A DNA stretch of 37,611 bases. Origin: an uncultured Desulfuromonadales bacterium. GTDB lineage: Bacteria; Desulfobacterota; Desulfuromonadia; Desulfuromonadales; Geopsychrobacteraceae. The DNA is taken from positions 1 through 37,611 of the forward strand of contig CAMYNC010000013.1 of the NCBI GenBank assembly GCA_947259685.1, written 5' to 3'. Positions within the stretch are counted from its first letter, which is position 1, and the number at the start of each line of letters is the position of its first letter. Both the position numbers and the translations under genes were made by a program. The notes beneath the pieces are model-generated. The model searched no databases, was not told the DNA's origin, and saw only the letters and a program-made list of their open reading frames with translations. Of the stretch, positions 17,721-25,180 are shown one piece after another.

Positions 17721-19451
17721 CTAGTTTAAAATATGCTGGCTGACTTTTGCTTGAATTTCGTCACTGCTGGCCGGCAGGACCAGGATGTCCCGGGCACCAT
17801 ATTTGATGGCCCTCAGCACCGCTGAACGGGTCCATTCCGGTCCGGCGAAAATCATCGGCGGCAGCGGCCGACCGGACGACTGCAGCTTGATGGCGGTCGC
17901 AAAACCTTTTTCACTGACCTCGGACATTAACAGAAACACCCCGACCACCTGGTTCTGCTGATAGCTGGCTTTGATATCGTCCTGAAAGGACAGGTTTTTC
18001 ACCTCGTAGCCGGCCGCAGCAAGAATCTCGGCAAAGGGTGGTGCAGCATCCGCCTGTTCGTGAATAATCATCACCACCGGTGGCCCGGAAGCAGCGGGTG
18101 TGGCGGTTGGTTCAGTCGTCGGGCCTCCCGCTGCAGCGGGTTCTGCTGTTGCCGTTGTTTGGGCTCCCTGGCTGGCGTCGAGATCGAACAGTTCGGCAGG
18201 AAACAGCAGCTGCACCCGTTTGAGCTGGTAGCCTTCCATTGCGAGGGCGAAGGAGGCGAGGTAGTAATCGCCAGCCGGGAAGGGTTGCTCTGAGTCGGGC
18301 TCGACCTGGGTCGGAACCAGCACCTCGGTTTCAGCTTTGACAAAGCGCAGCGCCTGGGGGTAGCGATCTGCAAAGACTTGCGTCAGTCCGCCCGCCAGAA
18401 TGTTGGCCACTTCGCCGAATGCATCGGAAACTTCCTCGTCAAACTGGCCTTTTTCGGCTTGCTCGTTAATCTGCTCCTCGGGGAGCATGATCATGGTGCC
18501 ACCAAGGATAACCGCGTCGGCGACCTCAAGCGCCAGATACCCCTGCCCTTGGCGATCACCGCTGACCTGAAGTTGGGTCAGGGTGGATTTTTCCACGCAG
18601 TGGGAAGAGAAAAACTCCTCCTTGGTGGTCATCACCAGCTGCAAGTCGGCAGAGCTAAGCTCTTGACCGATCAAGGCACCGACCTCTTCGCTAACCTGGG
18701 TAATCGTCGCCTTGAAAACCGTGTCGAGCAATTTTTTGGCATCGGCAAACGCTGGCTTGGGGGCGGGGGCGACGGTCGGCTCCGCAGGGGGTGGTTCGGC
18801 AACTGGCTGCTGCTCTGCTGCTGGTGCGGTTTCGGCGGCTGGTTCAGCTGGCGCTTCTGGCGCTTCGGCGGCAGGACTCCCAGCTAACTCGAAAATTGCT
18901 GCGGGTACGACCAATTCGAGCAGCCCGAGGTCTTTTTCTCCGGCACTCAGGATGCAGCTGGAGACATGGTAATTGCCAGGAGGAAAGGGCTGCTCGCCGG
19001 CGGTATCGACCTTGTCGGGAATCAGCTCTTCGACCGATTCCTTGATGAAGCGCACAGTTTTTGGATACTTATCGACGAAGCTCTGGGTAAACACCCCGGC
19101 AACTATATTCGCCACCTCGCCGAAGGCATCAGCCAGTTCGCCATCCAGTTTGCCGAGTTCGGCGTGCTCTGAGATCATCTCCTCAGGCAGCATGATCAGC
19201 GTGCCGCCGAGGAAAATGGCGGTGTCGATCTGGGTGAGAAGGTAGGCTTGGCCAGGCTGGTCACCGTTGACGGTGATTCGGGTCAGCGCAGTTTTATTAC
19301 GCTCGGTCTGAGTGAAAAAGTCTTCTTTGGAGACAAGGCGAAGCTGGATGTCGCCACAGCTTAACTCCTGTCCAAGCAAGGTGCCGATTTCTTCGGCCAG
19401 GTTTTCCAGCGCCGCTTTGCAGACGACGTCAACAGTGGCCAGTTGCTCCAA
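17721..19451 (-). CDS. Tandem CheX/CheC-like phosphatase-domain protein with degenerate C-terminal receiver
   Basis: The 576-residue protein contains two related CheX/CheC-type domains, about 1-190 and 240-430, separated by an alanine/proline/glutamate-rich linker. Each carries the acidic/asparagine signature D-x3-E-x2-N (Asp108, Glu112, Asn115; Asp343, Glu347, Asn350) in DAFGEVANI. In known family members Glu and Asn help water attack phospho-CheY. A second linker leads to a receiver-like fold at 456-576. It starts VVMIIHEQ instead of an acidic pair, has LLMSE where the phospho-aspartate should be, and LVLPAS where Lys-Pro is expected, so it probably cannot be phosphorylated. The start is a TTG with a nearby GAGGG. 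The frame is shared with the upstream gene across one TAA and 12 codons. It is the last gene of the che operon. Confidence 0.8.
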   Translation of the reverse strand: MEQLATVDVVCKAALENLAEEIGTLLGQELSCGDIQLRLVSKEDFFTQTERNKTALTRITVNGDQPGQAYLLTQIDTAIFLGGTLIMLPEEMISEHAELGKLDGELADAFGEVANIVAGVFTQSFVDKYPKTVRFIKESVEELIPDKVDTAGEQPFPPGNYHVSSCILSAGEKDLGLLELVVPAAIFELAGSPAAEAPEAPAEPAAETAPAAEQQPVAEPPPAEPTVAPAPKPAFADAKKLLDTVFKATITQVSEEVGALIGQELSSADLQLVMTTKEEFFSSHCVEKSTLTQLQVSGDRQGQGYLALEVADAVILGGTMIMLPEEQINEQAEKGQFDEEVSDAFGEVANILAGGLTQVFADRYPQALRFVKAETEVLVPTQVEPDSEQPFPAGDYYLASFALAMEGYQLKRVQLLFPAELFDLDASQGAQTTATAEPAAAGGPTTEPTATPAASGPPVVMIIHEQADAAPPFAEILAAAGYEVKNLSFQDDIKASYQQNQVVGVFLLMSEVSEKGFATAIKLQSSGRPLPPMIFAGPEWTRSAVLRAIKYGARDILVLPASSDEIQAKVSQHILN

Positions 19452-19487
19452 AGTGCCCTCTTCTATGGTGGTCGGTGCGGCAGGAGC

Positions 19488-19946
19488 TTAATTCAGGCTG
19501 TACTTCATCTCAACGAAAAACCGCCCCTGCTCAAGAATGAACGGGATTATAACCCGATTACTTTTGGTAGGGGAAGCGATGGTAAAAGATTTCCCCGAAA
19601 TTGCGGTCGGGATCGATAGTTCCAGGGCGACATCTTCTGCAGCAAATGCTTCTTTGAGGCTACCGGCCAGCATGTTGGAAATCTCGCCGAGGGCGTCTTT
19701 CACATCGGCATCGATCTCTTCGATCTCCATCCCGAGCATCGCCCCGGTGATCGCCAGACCGGCCGGTTTTGCGCAATGGATGCCGAGCATGCCGGTAAAA
19801 TCCCCGCTTAAGCCGATCATGGCTGAAACGTGACAATCAAGCACCTCCTGGCCCACCGCTAAGGCCTCCTCTGCTGAGATATCCAGAAAGATCATGGTGC
19901 TGAATATCTCTTCGGTCGCCTGAACGATTTTGTTAGCAAATTCCAC
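19488..19946 (-). CDS. CheX-like chemotaxis phosphatase
   Basis: I place the start at a GTG (19946), which aligns exactly with the start of the adjacent paralogue and has a G-rich Shine-Dalgarno 7 bases upstream. A TTG at 19958 would add four residues. The 152-residue product is a single CheX/CheC-type domain with DALGEISN (D-x3-E-x2-N) and a proline 22 residues after the Asn. These are the features of CheY-P phosphatases that lack a CheC-type amphipathic docking partner. It is a close relative of the next gene upstream (shared ATxEIFSxMI and GMEIEEID/GMEVEEID blocks) and probably arose by tandem duplication. Cytoplasmic; expected to dephosphorylate one of the CheY proteins of this operon. 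Confidence 0.85.
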   Translation of the reverse strand: MEFANKIVQATEEIFSTMIFLDISAEEALAVGQEVLDCHVSAMIGLSGDFTGMLGIHCAKPAGLAITGAMLGMEIEEIDADVKDALGEISNMLAGSLKEAFAAEDVALELSIPTAISGKSFTIASPTKSNRVIIPFILEQGRFFVEMKYSLN

Positions 19947-20005
19947 AGTAGCCCCCAAAAAACCAGTTGGAAAATAATGATCGGAACTGAACTGCCGGCA
20001 CCAGG

Positions 20006-20467
20006 TTAACCATCCTGGCGGATCTGCAGTTCAACCATGAAGCTGTTGCCGTTAAAGATAAACGGTACGGTCACAGTCTCTGCATTGGTCAGGCAATCGA
20101 CGGCATACTCTTGGCCATGTACCGCCGAAGGCATCGACAACTTGACATCGCTGCCTTTGGGATCGATGGCGGTCTTCATGCTGCCGGCGAGCATATTAGC
20201 TAACTCGCCGATGGCATCGCAGACATCCTCATCGATCTCTTCGACTTCCATGCCGAGAAAGGCGGCGGTGACAGCCAAAGCCGCCGGCTTGGTCAAATGG
20301 ATAGCCAGCAGACCTTTGGTGGTTCCGGCCAGGCCGACCAGCCCGGAAATACTGTCGGTGAGCATGTCGTTTTGGCGAATAAAGGGTTCGCCAGGACTCA
20401 CTTCCAGCATGATCATACTGGAGAATATTTCCTGAGTTGCATCTATGATTTGTTGCGTTGTTTCCAC
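20006..20467 (-). CDS. CheX-like chemotaxis phosphatase (paralogue)
   Basis: A GTG start at 20467 preceded by AAGGAG at good distance gives 153 residues. The catalytic signature DAIGELAN is present, and a proline follows 22 residues after the Asn. The protein is the same length as its downstream neighbour and aligns with it from the first residue. Its place between cheY (20548-20919) and another CheX-like gene supports a role in removing phosphate from CheY. Which of the two CheY-like proteins it acts on cannot be told from sequence. Confidence 0.86.
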   Translation of the reverse strand: METTQQIIDATQEIFSSMIMLEVSPGEPFIRQNDMLTDSISGLVGLAGTTKGLLAIHLTKPAALAVTAAFLGMEVEEIDEDVCDAIGELANMLAGSMKTAIDPKGSDVKLSMPSAVHGQEYAVDCLTNAETVTVPFIFNGNSFMVELQIRQDG

Positions 20468-20547
20468 AAATGTCTCCTTGAAACGCCGGGCAGCTCAGGC
20501 TTGCCGCCCGGCAATGAGTAAACACTTACGGTTCAGGCTGGATCCTC

Positions 20548-20919
20548 TTATAGCCAGGGACCGAGGGTTTCGTTGATCAGGTCGGGGGTGAAGGGCTTTT
20601 TTACCGCCCCCTTGGCGCCGTAAGATTTGGCTTCGTCGATGATATCGGCGCCGGTTTCAGTCGAGATCATGATCACCGGGATATCTTTGATGGCCGGATC
20701 TTCCGACTTGGCTTTGAGAAATTCCAGGCCGTTCATGTTCGGCATATTGATGTCACTTAAAACGACATCAACGGAATTATCGGCCAGGGAGGCCAGGGCT
20801 TCCTGGCCATCGCCGGCTTCCAGGATCTGGTCAAAGTCCAAGCCGGCCTGGCGCAAAGCGCGCGAAACGATTTTCCGCATGGTGTTGGAATCATCGACGA
20901 TCAGGACAGTCTTTCCCAT
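20548..20919 (-). CDS. cheY: CheY chemotaxis response regulator
   Basis: A stand-alone receiver domain of 123 residues. The acidic pair Asp9-Asp10 in IVDDSNTMRK, phospho-acceptor Asp56 in LSDINMPNMNG, Ser86 in MISTET and Lys108 in VKKPF are all intact. The NxMRKI sequence after the acidic pair is typical of true CheY rather than other receivers. AAGGAG lies 9 bases before the ATG. Phosphorylated by CheA, it should bind the flagellar switch or another output. It lies directly between CheX-type genes. Confidence 0.93.
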   Translation of the reverse strand: MGKTVLIVDDSNTMRKIVSRALRQAGLDFDQILEAGDGQEALASLADNSVDVVLSDINMPNMNGLEFLKAKSEDPAIKDIPVIMISTETGADIIDEAKSYGAKGAVKKPFTPDLINETLGPWL

Positions 20920-20969
20920 TTTTATTACTCCTTTAAGTGGTCAATATTAAATCGGTTCGAGGGTGGTTT

Positions 20970-21446
20970 TCAGTTATTCAGGCTAACCAGTGGGGTTCCG
21001 CTGGCCATCAGCAGCAGGGGGTGTTCCTCTCCGGTCATCAGTTTCCAGACAATTGAATTCTCTTCCAGCTCAGGCAGCGGCCCCTCGCCAGGTTCCGGCA
21101 GCCCCAGTTTGAAGGTCTGGTCCTCTTTGAGCAGTTTAGTCATAAATAGCCCGGCAATTGTATTGAGCAGCTCAAACAGAATATCGTTCATCAGCAGCTG
21201 GTTGATTTCGGTCTCTGCCAGCCCGAGAATCGCACCGGTGAGAGATTTAAGCACCGCTTCAGGCATGGCCAGCCGCAATTCTCCCTGCACTGGATCCTGG
21301 ATCAGGATGCTGGTCCAGACCAGCTCGCCAGCGGGGATCTTAAAATCCTGGTCATAGTGTTCCATCGCTTCGGTGAAGGCCATGTTTTCAAAGGTCTGGC
21401 TGACGGCCGCTATCATCGCTAAATAAAGTGGGGTTGGTTCGCTCAT
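20970..21446 (-). CDS. Divergent CheX/CheC-like chemotaxis protein
   Basis: The ATG at 21446 with GGAG 7 bases upstream gives 158 residues (MSEPTPLYL start). The frame is open to 21488, but that start would overlap the preceding gene. Overall sequence is far from the other CheX-like genes here, but NDILFELLN preserves D-x3-E-x2-N and a proline lies 22 residues after the Asn, as in the paralogues. That supports a CheC/CheX fold with a probable phosphatase centre. The rest of the core is leucine-rich. A regulatory rather than catalytic role remains possible. Confidence 0.72.
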   Translation of the reverse strand: MSEPTPLYLAMIAAVSQTFENMAFTEAMEHYDQDFKIPAGELVWTSILIQDPVQGELRLAMPEAVLKSLTGAILGLAETEINQLLMNDILFELLNTIAGLFMTKLLKEDQTFKLGLPEPGEGPLPELEENSIVWKLMTGEEHPLLLMASGTPLVSLNN

Positions 21447-21477
21447 GCAGATCTCCATACTTGGTGCGGAGGCAGGG

Positions 21478-21852
21478 TCAATCTTCAAGAAAATCTTCCA
21501 GGGCGGCCATCATCACCGGCGGTGAAACCGGCTTATTTATCACCTGGCGTGCGCCCATTTCGAGCAACTGGGTTTCCTTGGCTGGATTGCCGGCGCTGGT
21601 AATAACAATCACCGGCAATTCGCAGAGCTTGGGGCTGGCTTTGACCCATTTGAGCAGGGTTTCACCATCCATCACCGGCATATTCAGGTCGGTCAGCAGC
21701 AGGTCGGGGATCTGTTCTTTGGCCGCCGCCAGCGCTTCTTTGCCATGTTCGGCTTCGACCATTTCGGCATCACCCAGCCCGATGATTTCGAGACAGCGCT
21801 TGATAAACATCCGCGCCGTGGCAGAGTCGTCAGCAATAATGATCCGTTTCAT
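21478..21852 (-). CDS. CheY-like single-domain response regulator (second)
   Basis: The 124-residue receiver has Asp8-Asp9 (IIADDSATARM), phospho-acceptor Asp55 (LLTDLNMPVMDG), Thr85 and Lys107 (INKPVSPP). The ATG at 21852 shares its A with the TGA stop of the HDOD gene, so translation is likely coupled. It differs from the other CheY around the acidic pair (TARM rather than TMRK), so it may have another partner, such as a phosphate sink or a non-flagellar output. Confidence 0.9.
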   Translation of the reverse strand: MKRIIIADDSATARMFIKRCLEIIGLGDAEMVEAEHGKEALAAAKEQIPDLLLTDLNMPVMDGETLLKWVKASPKLCELPVIVITSAGNPAKETQLLEMGARQVINKPVSPPVMMAALEDFLED

Positions 21853-22733
21853 CAATTATTTCCCTCGTTTTCAGCCAGTGATTCCTGTAGCTTGGTGAAC
21901 TCTGTGTCGACCGTCAGCATCACATTTGCCAGGGTGTTAGGTGATAGGGTTAAGTAGTCAGTGTAGGCCAGGTCAAGGCGGTACTGCAGGCTGTCGGAGC
22001 CGGTGCCGAAACCACCCAGCATGGCAATGCTGTCGCCCAGATGGACAGCGTAAACCAACGCCCGGTTCGCTTCAGTCGCTTGGCTTGGTTGATGGTGATA
22101 GCGGATCACCTCGACCAGCGCTTCCGGCAGTTGCCAGACCTTGGCAAGTTCATAGCCGGCCTGGGTATGATCAAAACCGACCATCGCTGCTTCAGCCGCC
22201 AGGTAGTCGCCGCTGTCTTCGGTAGTAATCATCTGAATGGCAGCGGGTGCGGTCCCCTGCAGATAGTCGGAAATCAGGGCTTTGCCGATATCGTGCAGCA
22301 GGCCGGCGGTGAAGGCCAGGTCGGGGCTGATATCGGCATCGCTCTGGGTGACCACTTCGCGTGCGGCGATCGCGGTGCGCAGGTCGTGCCGCCAGAGATC
22401 GCCGCCAGTCGCTTCGTAGCCGGCCAGTTCCTTGTCAAACAATTTGGCGGCACAGTCACCGATGGCGATACTGACGATGATCCGCTCACCCAGATAGGAG
22501 ATGGCGCGGTCGATGGATGTGATGTTGCTCAGCAGGCCAAAGGCCGCCGAGTTGACAACTTTCAATACCCGGGCGGTCAGTTTGGCATCGGTTTTCACCA
22601 GGTTGACGATATCGATCAGGTCATGATCTTCCTGGGCGGTCAGCTGCAGCAGGCGGTTGGCGCTCGGTGACAACAGCGGGACCGCATTGACGATGGCCAG
22701 TAATTCGCTTTGCGAAAGTTTTTTACTCATCAT
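21852..22733 (-). CDS. HDOD-domain signalling protein
   Basis: The 293-residue protein is a single HDOD domain: LLSPSANRLLQLT, VLKVVNSAAFGL, ISYLGERIIV and GLLHDIGKALI with His147-Asp148. HDOD proteins are HD-superfamily relatives that usually lack hydrolase activity and act as signalling scaffolds. This one keeps the HD pair but I cannot identify the full metal-ligand set. It begins six bases after cheD ends, with two adjacent ATG codons and a GGGGG leader, and overlaps the following CheY-like gene. Its place inside a che operon suggests a link between chemotaxis signalling and another output. Confidence 0.88.
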   Translation of the reverse strand: MMSKKLSQSELLAIVNAVPLLSPSANRLLQLTAQEDHDLIDIVNLVKTDAKLTARVLKVVNSAAFGLLSNITSIDRAISYLGERIIVSIAIGDCAAKLFDKELAGYEATGGDLWRHDLRTAIAAREVVTQSDADISPDLAFTAGLLHDIGKALISDYLQGTAPAAIQMITTEDSGDYLAAEAAMVGFDHTQAGYELAKVWQLPEALVEVIRYHHQPSQATEANRALVYAVHLGDSIAMLGGFGTGSDSLQYRLDLAYTDYLTLSPNTLANVMLTVDTEFTKLQESLAENEGNN

Positions 22734-22739
22734 CGCCCC

Positions 22740-23228
22740 CTACAACTGCCAGTTCGGCCGCCCGGGCGAACTGAGCGTCACCTGACCGGATTCGATTGAA
22801 ATAGCCACAGTGCGGCTGAAATTCCCTCCCAGATCTTCGGCTACGGCCCCCATCCCATAGGCCCAGAGGATTTTTTTGATCGCCAGCGCGTTGCGCTTGC
22901 CGATCTGGAAGGTGTCGTTGGTATCCATCACGTTAGCACCTCCGCAGAGCTTGACAACCATCCCTTTGCCCTTTTTGTGACACCCATACTTGGTCATTTC
23001 TTTCAGCAGCGCCGGGATCGCGGTGTCGGCAAAGTAGCCTGGCTTTTCCGCCGCTTTGTTTTTGTTGATCGCCGAATCGGGCAGGGCGATATGCGCCATG
23101 CCGACCGTGCGGGTTTTCGGATCGAGGAGAATGACCGAGATACAGGAGCCCAGGGCGAAGGTTTTCACATCTTCCCCCAATTTATTCGAGGCGCCGTAAT
23201 CTCCAACTCCGAGAATCAGTTGTCCCAT
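22740..23228 (-). CDS. cheD: CheD chemoreceptor glutamine deamidase
   Basis: The 162-residue length is standard. The catalytic residues known from Thermotoga CheD (Thr21, Cys27, His44) map to Thr23, Cys29 (FALGSCISV) and His46 (GMAHIALP) with constant offset. The protein converts specific receptor glutamines to glutamate and, in species with CheC, is held by CheC-type phosphatases to give feedback. The ATG follows the cheB stop without a gap (TAAATG), so the two are probably translationally coupled. The nearby CheX/CheC-like proteins are candidate partners. Confidence 0.94.
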   Translation of the reverse strand: MGQLILGVGDYGASNKLGEDVKTFALGSCISVILLDPKTRTVGMAHIALPDSAINKNKAAEKPGYFADTAIPALLKEMTKYGCHKKGKGMVVKLCGGANVMDTNDTFQIGKRNALAIKKILWAYGMGAVAEDLGGNFSRTVAISIESGQVTLSSPGRPNWQL

Positions 23229-24287
23229 TTATCTGTTCTCCGTCAACAGCCCGAGCAGAGCCGGGGCAACCTTATCCAAGGGGACCAGACGTTCGGCACC
23301 ACCTTTTTCGAAGGCTACTTTCGGCATGCCGAAAACCACCGACGAAGCTTCATCCTGAGCGATGCTGCGCGCACCGGCCTGTTTCATCGCCAGCATCCCT
23401 TCGGCACCATCCTGGCCCATGCCGGTGAGCATCGCACCGACTGCATTGGCGCCGACCTGTTCGGCCACCGAGTGCATCAGCACATCGACCGACGGACAGT
23501 GGCCGCTGACTTTTTCAGTGCCGCCGCAATGCACTTCATAAAAACCGCCGCTACGGACCACTTTCATCTGCATGCCACCCGGCGCCACCAGCACCAGCCC
23601 GGCCCGTACCCGATCGCCATTTCCCGCTTCTTTGACCTGCATCGGGCAGAGCTGGTTCAGACGGTCGGAAAACATTTTGGTGAAGCCGCTCGGCATATGC
23701 TGGACAATCACCACCCCCGAAGTGGTCGCCGGCAGCATTTCGATCACCCGGCGCAGTGCTTCGGTGCCGCCGGTCGAAGCACCGATAGCGATCACCTTGT
23801 CGGTCGATTCGGCCAGTGCCTTGCTGCCAGGAACCGCTGCCTGGACCGCGGGCTGCAAGCGCTTGCCTTTCCAGTAGGAGACATTGGCGGTCGAGGCGAT
23901 TTTAACCTTGGCGCGCAACTCCATCAGCATGGCGTTGAGGCCGGCAGCGACGTTGCTGGTCGGTTTGGCGACAAAATCGACCGCCCCGGCATCCAGGGCA
24001 TCGATGGTAATCTGCTTACCACGTTGGGTCAGCGAACTGACCATCACCACCGGAATCGGATATTGCGGCATCAGCTTGCGCAAAAATGCCACTCCGTCCA
24101 TGCGCGGCATCTCGACGTCCAGGGTTAGCACATCCGGCTGCAGCTCAACGATTTTGTCGCGGGCGATATAGGGATCGGCGGCCGTTCCGACCACATCGAT
24201 ATTCGGGTCGAGGGACAGCCCCTGACTGAGGATATTGCGCACCAGGGCCGAGTCATCAACCACCAGTACTCGGATAACCCGTTTCAT
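23229..24287 (-). CDS. cheB: CheB protein-glutamate methylesterase
   Basis: The 352-residue protein has an N-terminal receiver (Asp11-Asp12, phospho-acceptor Asp57 in LTLDVEMPRMDG, Lys in VAKPTS). A linker leads to the methylesterase domain. The catalytic triad is Ser171 (GASTGG), His197 (VQHMPSG) and Asp293 (GMGQDGAEG), offset by exactly seven from Salmonella Ser164/His190/Asp286. It removes methyl groups from receptor glutamates when phosphorylated by CheA. The start overlaps the cheR stop (TGATG). Confidence 0.96.
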   Translation of the reverse strand: MKRVIRVLVVDDSALVRNILSQGLSLDPNIDVVGTAADPYIARDKIVELQPDVLTLDVEMPRMDGVAFLRKLMPQYPIPVVMVSSLTQRGKQITIDALDAGAVDFVAKPTSNVAAGLNAMLMELRAKVKIASTANVSYWKGKRLQPAVQAAVPGSKALAESTDKVIAIGASTGGTEALRRVIEMLPATTSGVVIVQHMPSGFTKMFSDRLNQLCPMQVKEAGNGDRVRAGLVLVAPGGMQMKVVRSGGFYEVHCGGTEKVSGHCPSVDVLMHSVAEQVGANAVGAMLTGMGQDGAEGMLAMKQAGARSIAQDEASSVVFGMPKVAFEKGGAERLVPLDKVAPALLGLLTENR

Positions 24288-25153
24288 CAGGCTCCTCCTT
24301 TCTGATAAAGCGCCGGCTTCAGGTAGCGGTAAAGCTCCTGGCTGCGGCCGAGAGTTTCCGAATGACCGATGAATAGGTAGCCGCCCGCTTCGGTATGCTG
24401 ATGATAGCGGCTGACCAGCGCCTCACGGGTCGGTTGATCGAAATAAATCATCACGTTCCGGCAAAAAATCATTTGAAACGGTTTCTTAAACGGGAAGCTA
24501 CTGTTCATCAAATTGAAACGCCTGAAGGTGGCTTCCTTTTTCACCTTATCGATGACCGCCATCTCGCCGGACCCGGCGGGAGTGAAATATTTCCGCTGCA
24601 AATGCTCCGGAAGCTGTTCGACGCGGTCCTTGCTGTAGACCCCGCGGCGAGCGATGGTCAGAGCCCGGTCGGAGATGTCGGTTGCCAGGATCCCGGCATT
24701 CCAGGAGCTGTATTCTGCGCCCAGGTATTCCATCATCAGCATCAGCAGGGTGTAGGGTTCTTCGCCTGAAGAGCAGCCGGCACACCAGATCCGCAGATCT
24801 TTGTTGTTGGTTTTTTTCAGCTTTTCGACCACCGCCGGCAGGGCGGTTTGATAAAAGTAGTCAAAGTGCTCTTTTTCCCGGTTGAAGTAGGTATGATTGG
24901 TCGAAATCAGATCGACCAATTTTCCCAGCGCAGCTTCGCTTTTATCCTCAACCAGATAATCGTAATACTGATGGAAGGTGGCCAGGTTCAGTTGCCGCAT
25001 CAGCTTCTGTAGTCGGCCGACCAGCAGCGAGCGTTTCTGCTCGGTCAGGTTGATCCCGAAGCGCCGGTGGATCAGATCGCGCAGCTGGACAAACTCCTGA
25101 TCGGAGATGCTCATCATGCTGTGCACCTGAATTCGCTGTGGTTGCGCAATCAT
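24287..25153 (-). CDS. cheR: CheR chemoreceptor methyltransferase
   Basis: The 288-residue protein has the all-alpha N-terminal domain (SDQEFVQLRDLIHRRFGI) and the SAM-dependent methyltransferase core with motif WCAGCSSGEEPYT, ATDISDRAL and FCRNVMIYFD. It methylates glutamates of chemoreceptors. The ATG at 25153 has only a weak AAGG; an internal ATG twelve codons on is a possible alternative. The receptor gene just upstream ends in an x-aromatic-x-x-aromatic peptide that could dock CheR. Confidence 0.95.
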   Translation of the reverse strand: MIAQPQRIQVHSMMSISDQEFVQLRDLIHRRFGINLTEQKRSLLVGRLQKLMRQLNLATFHQYYDYLVEDKSEAALGKLVDLISTNHTYFNREKEHFDYFYQTALPAVVEKLKKTNNKDLRIWCAGCSSGEEPYTLLMLMMEYLGAEYSSWNAGILATDISDRALTIARRGVYSKDRVEQLPEHLQRKYFTPAGSGEMAVIDKVKKEATFRRFNLMNSSFPFKKPFQMIFCRNVMIYFDQPTREALVSRYHQHTEAGGYLFIGHSETLGRSQELYRYLKPALYQKGGA

Positions 25154-25180
25154 CTGTCTTAACCTTAACTGGTAGCTATT

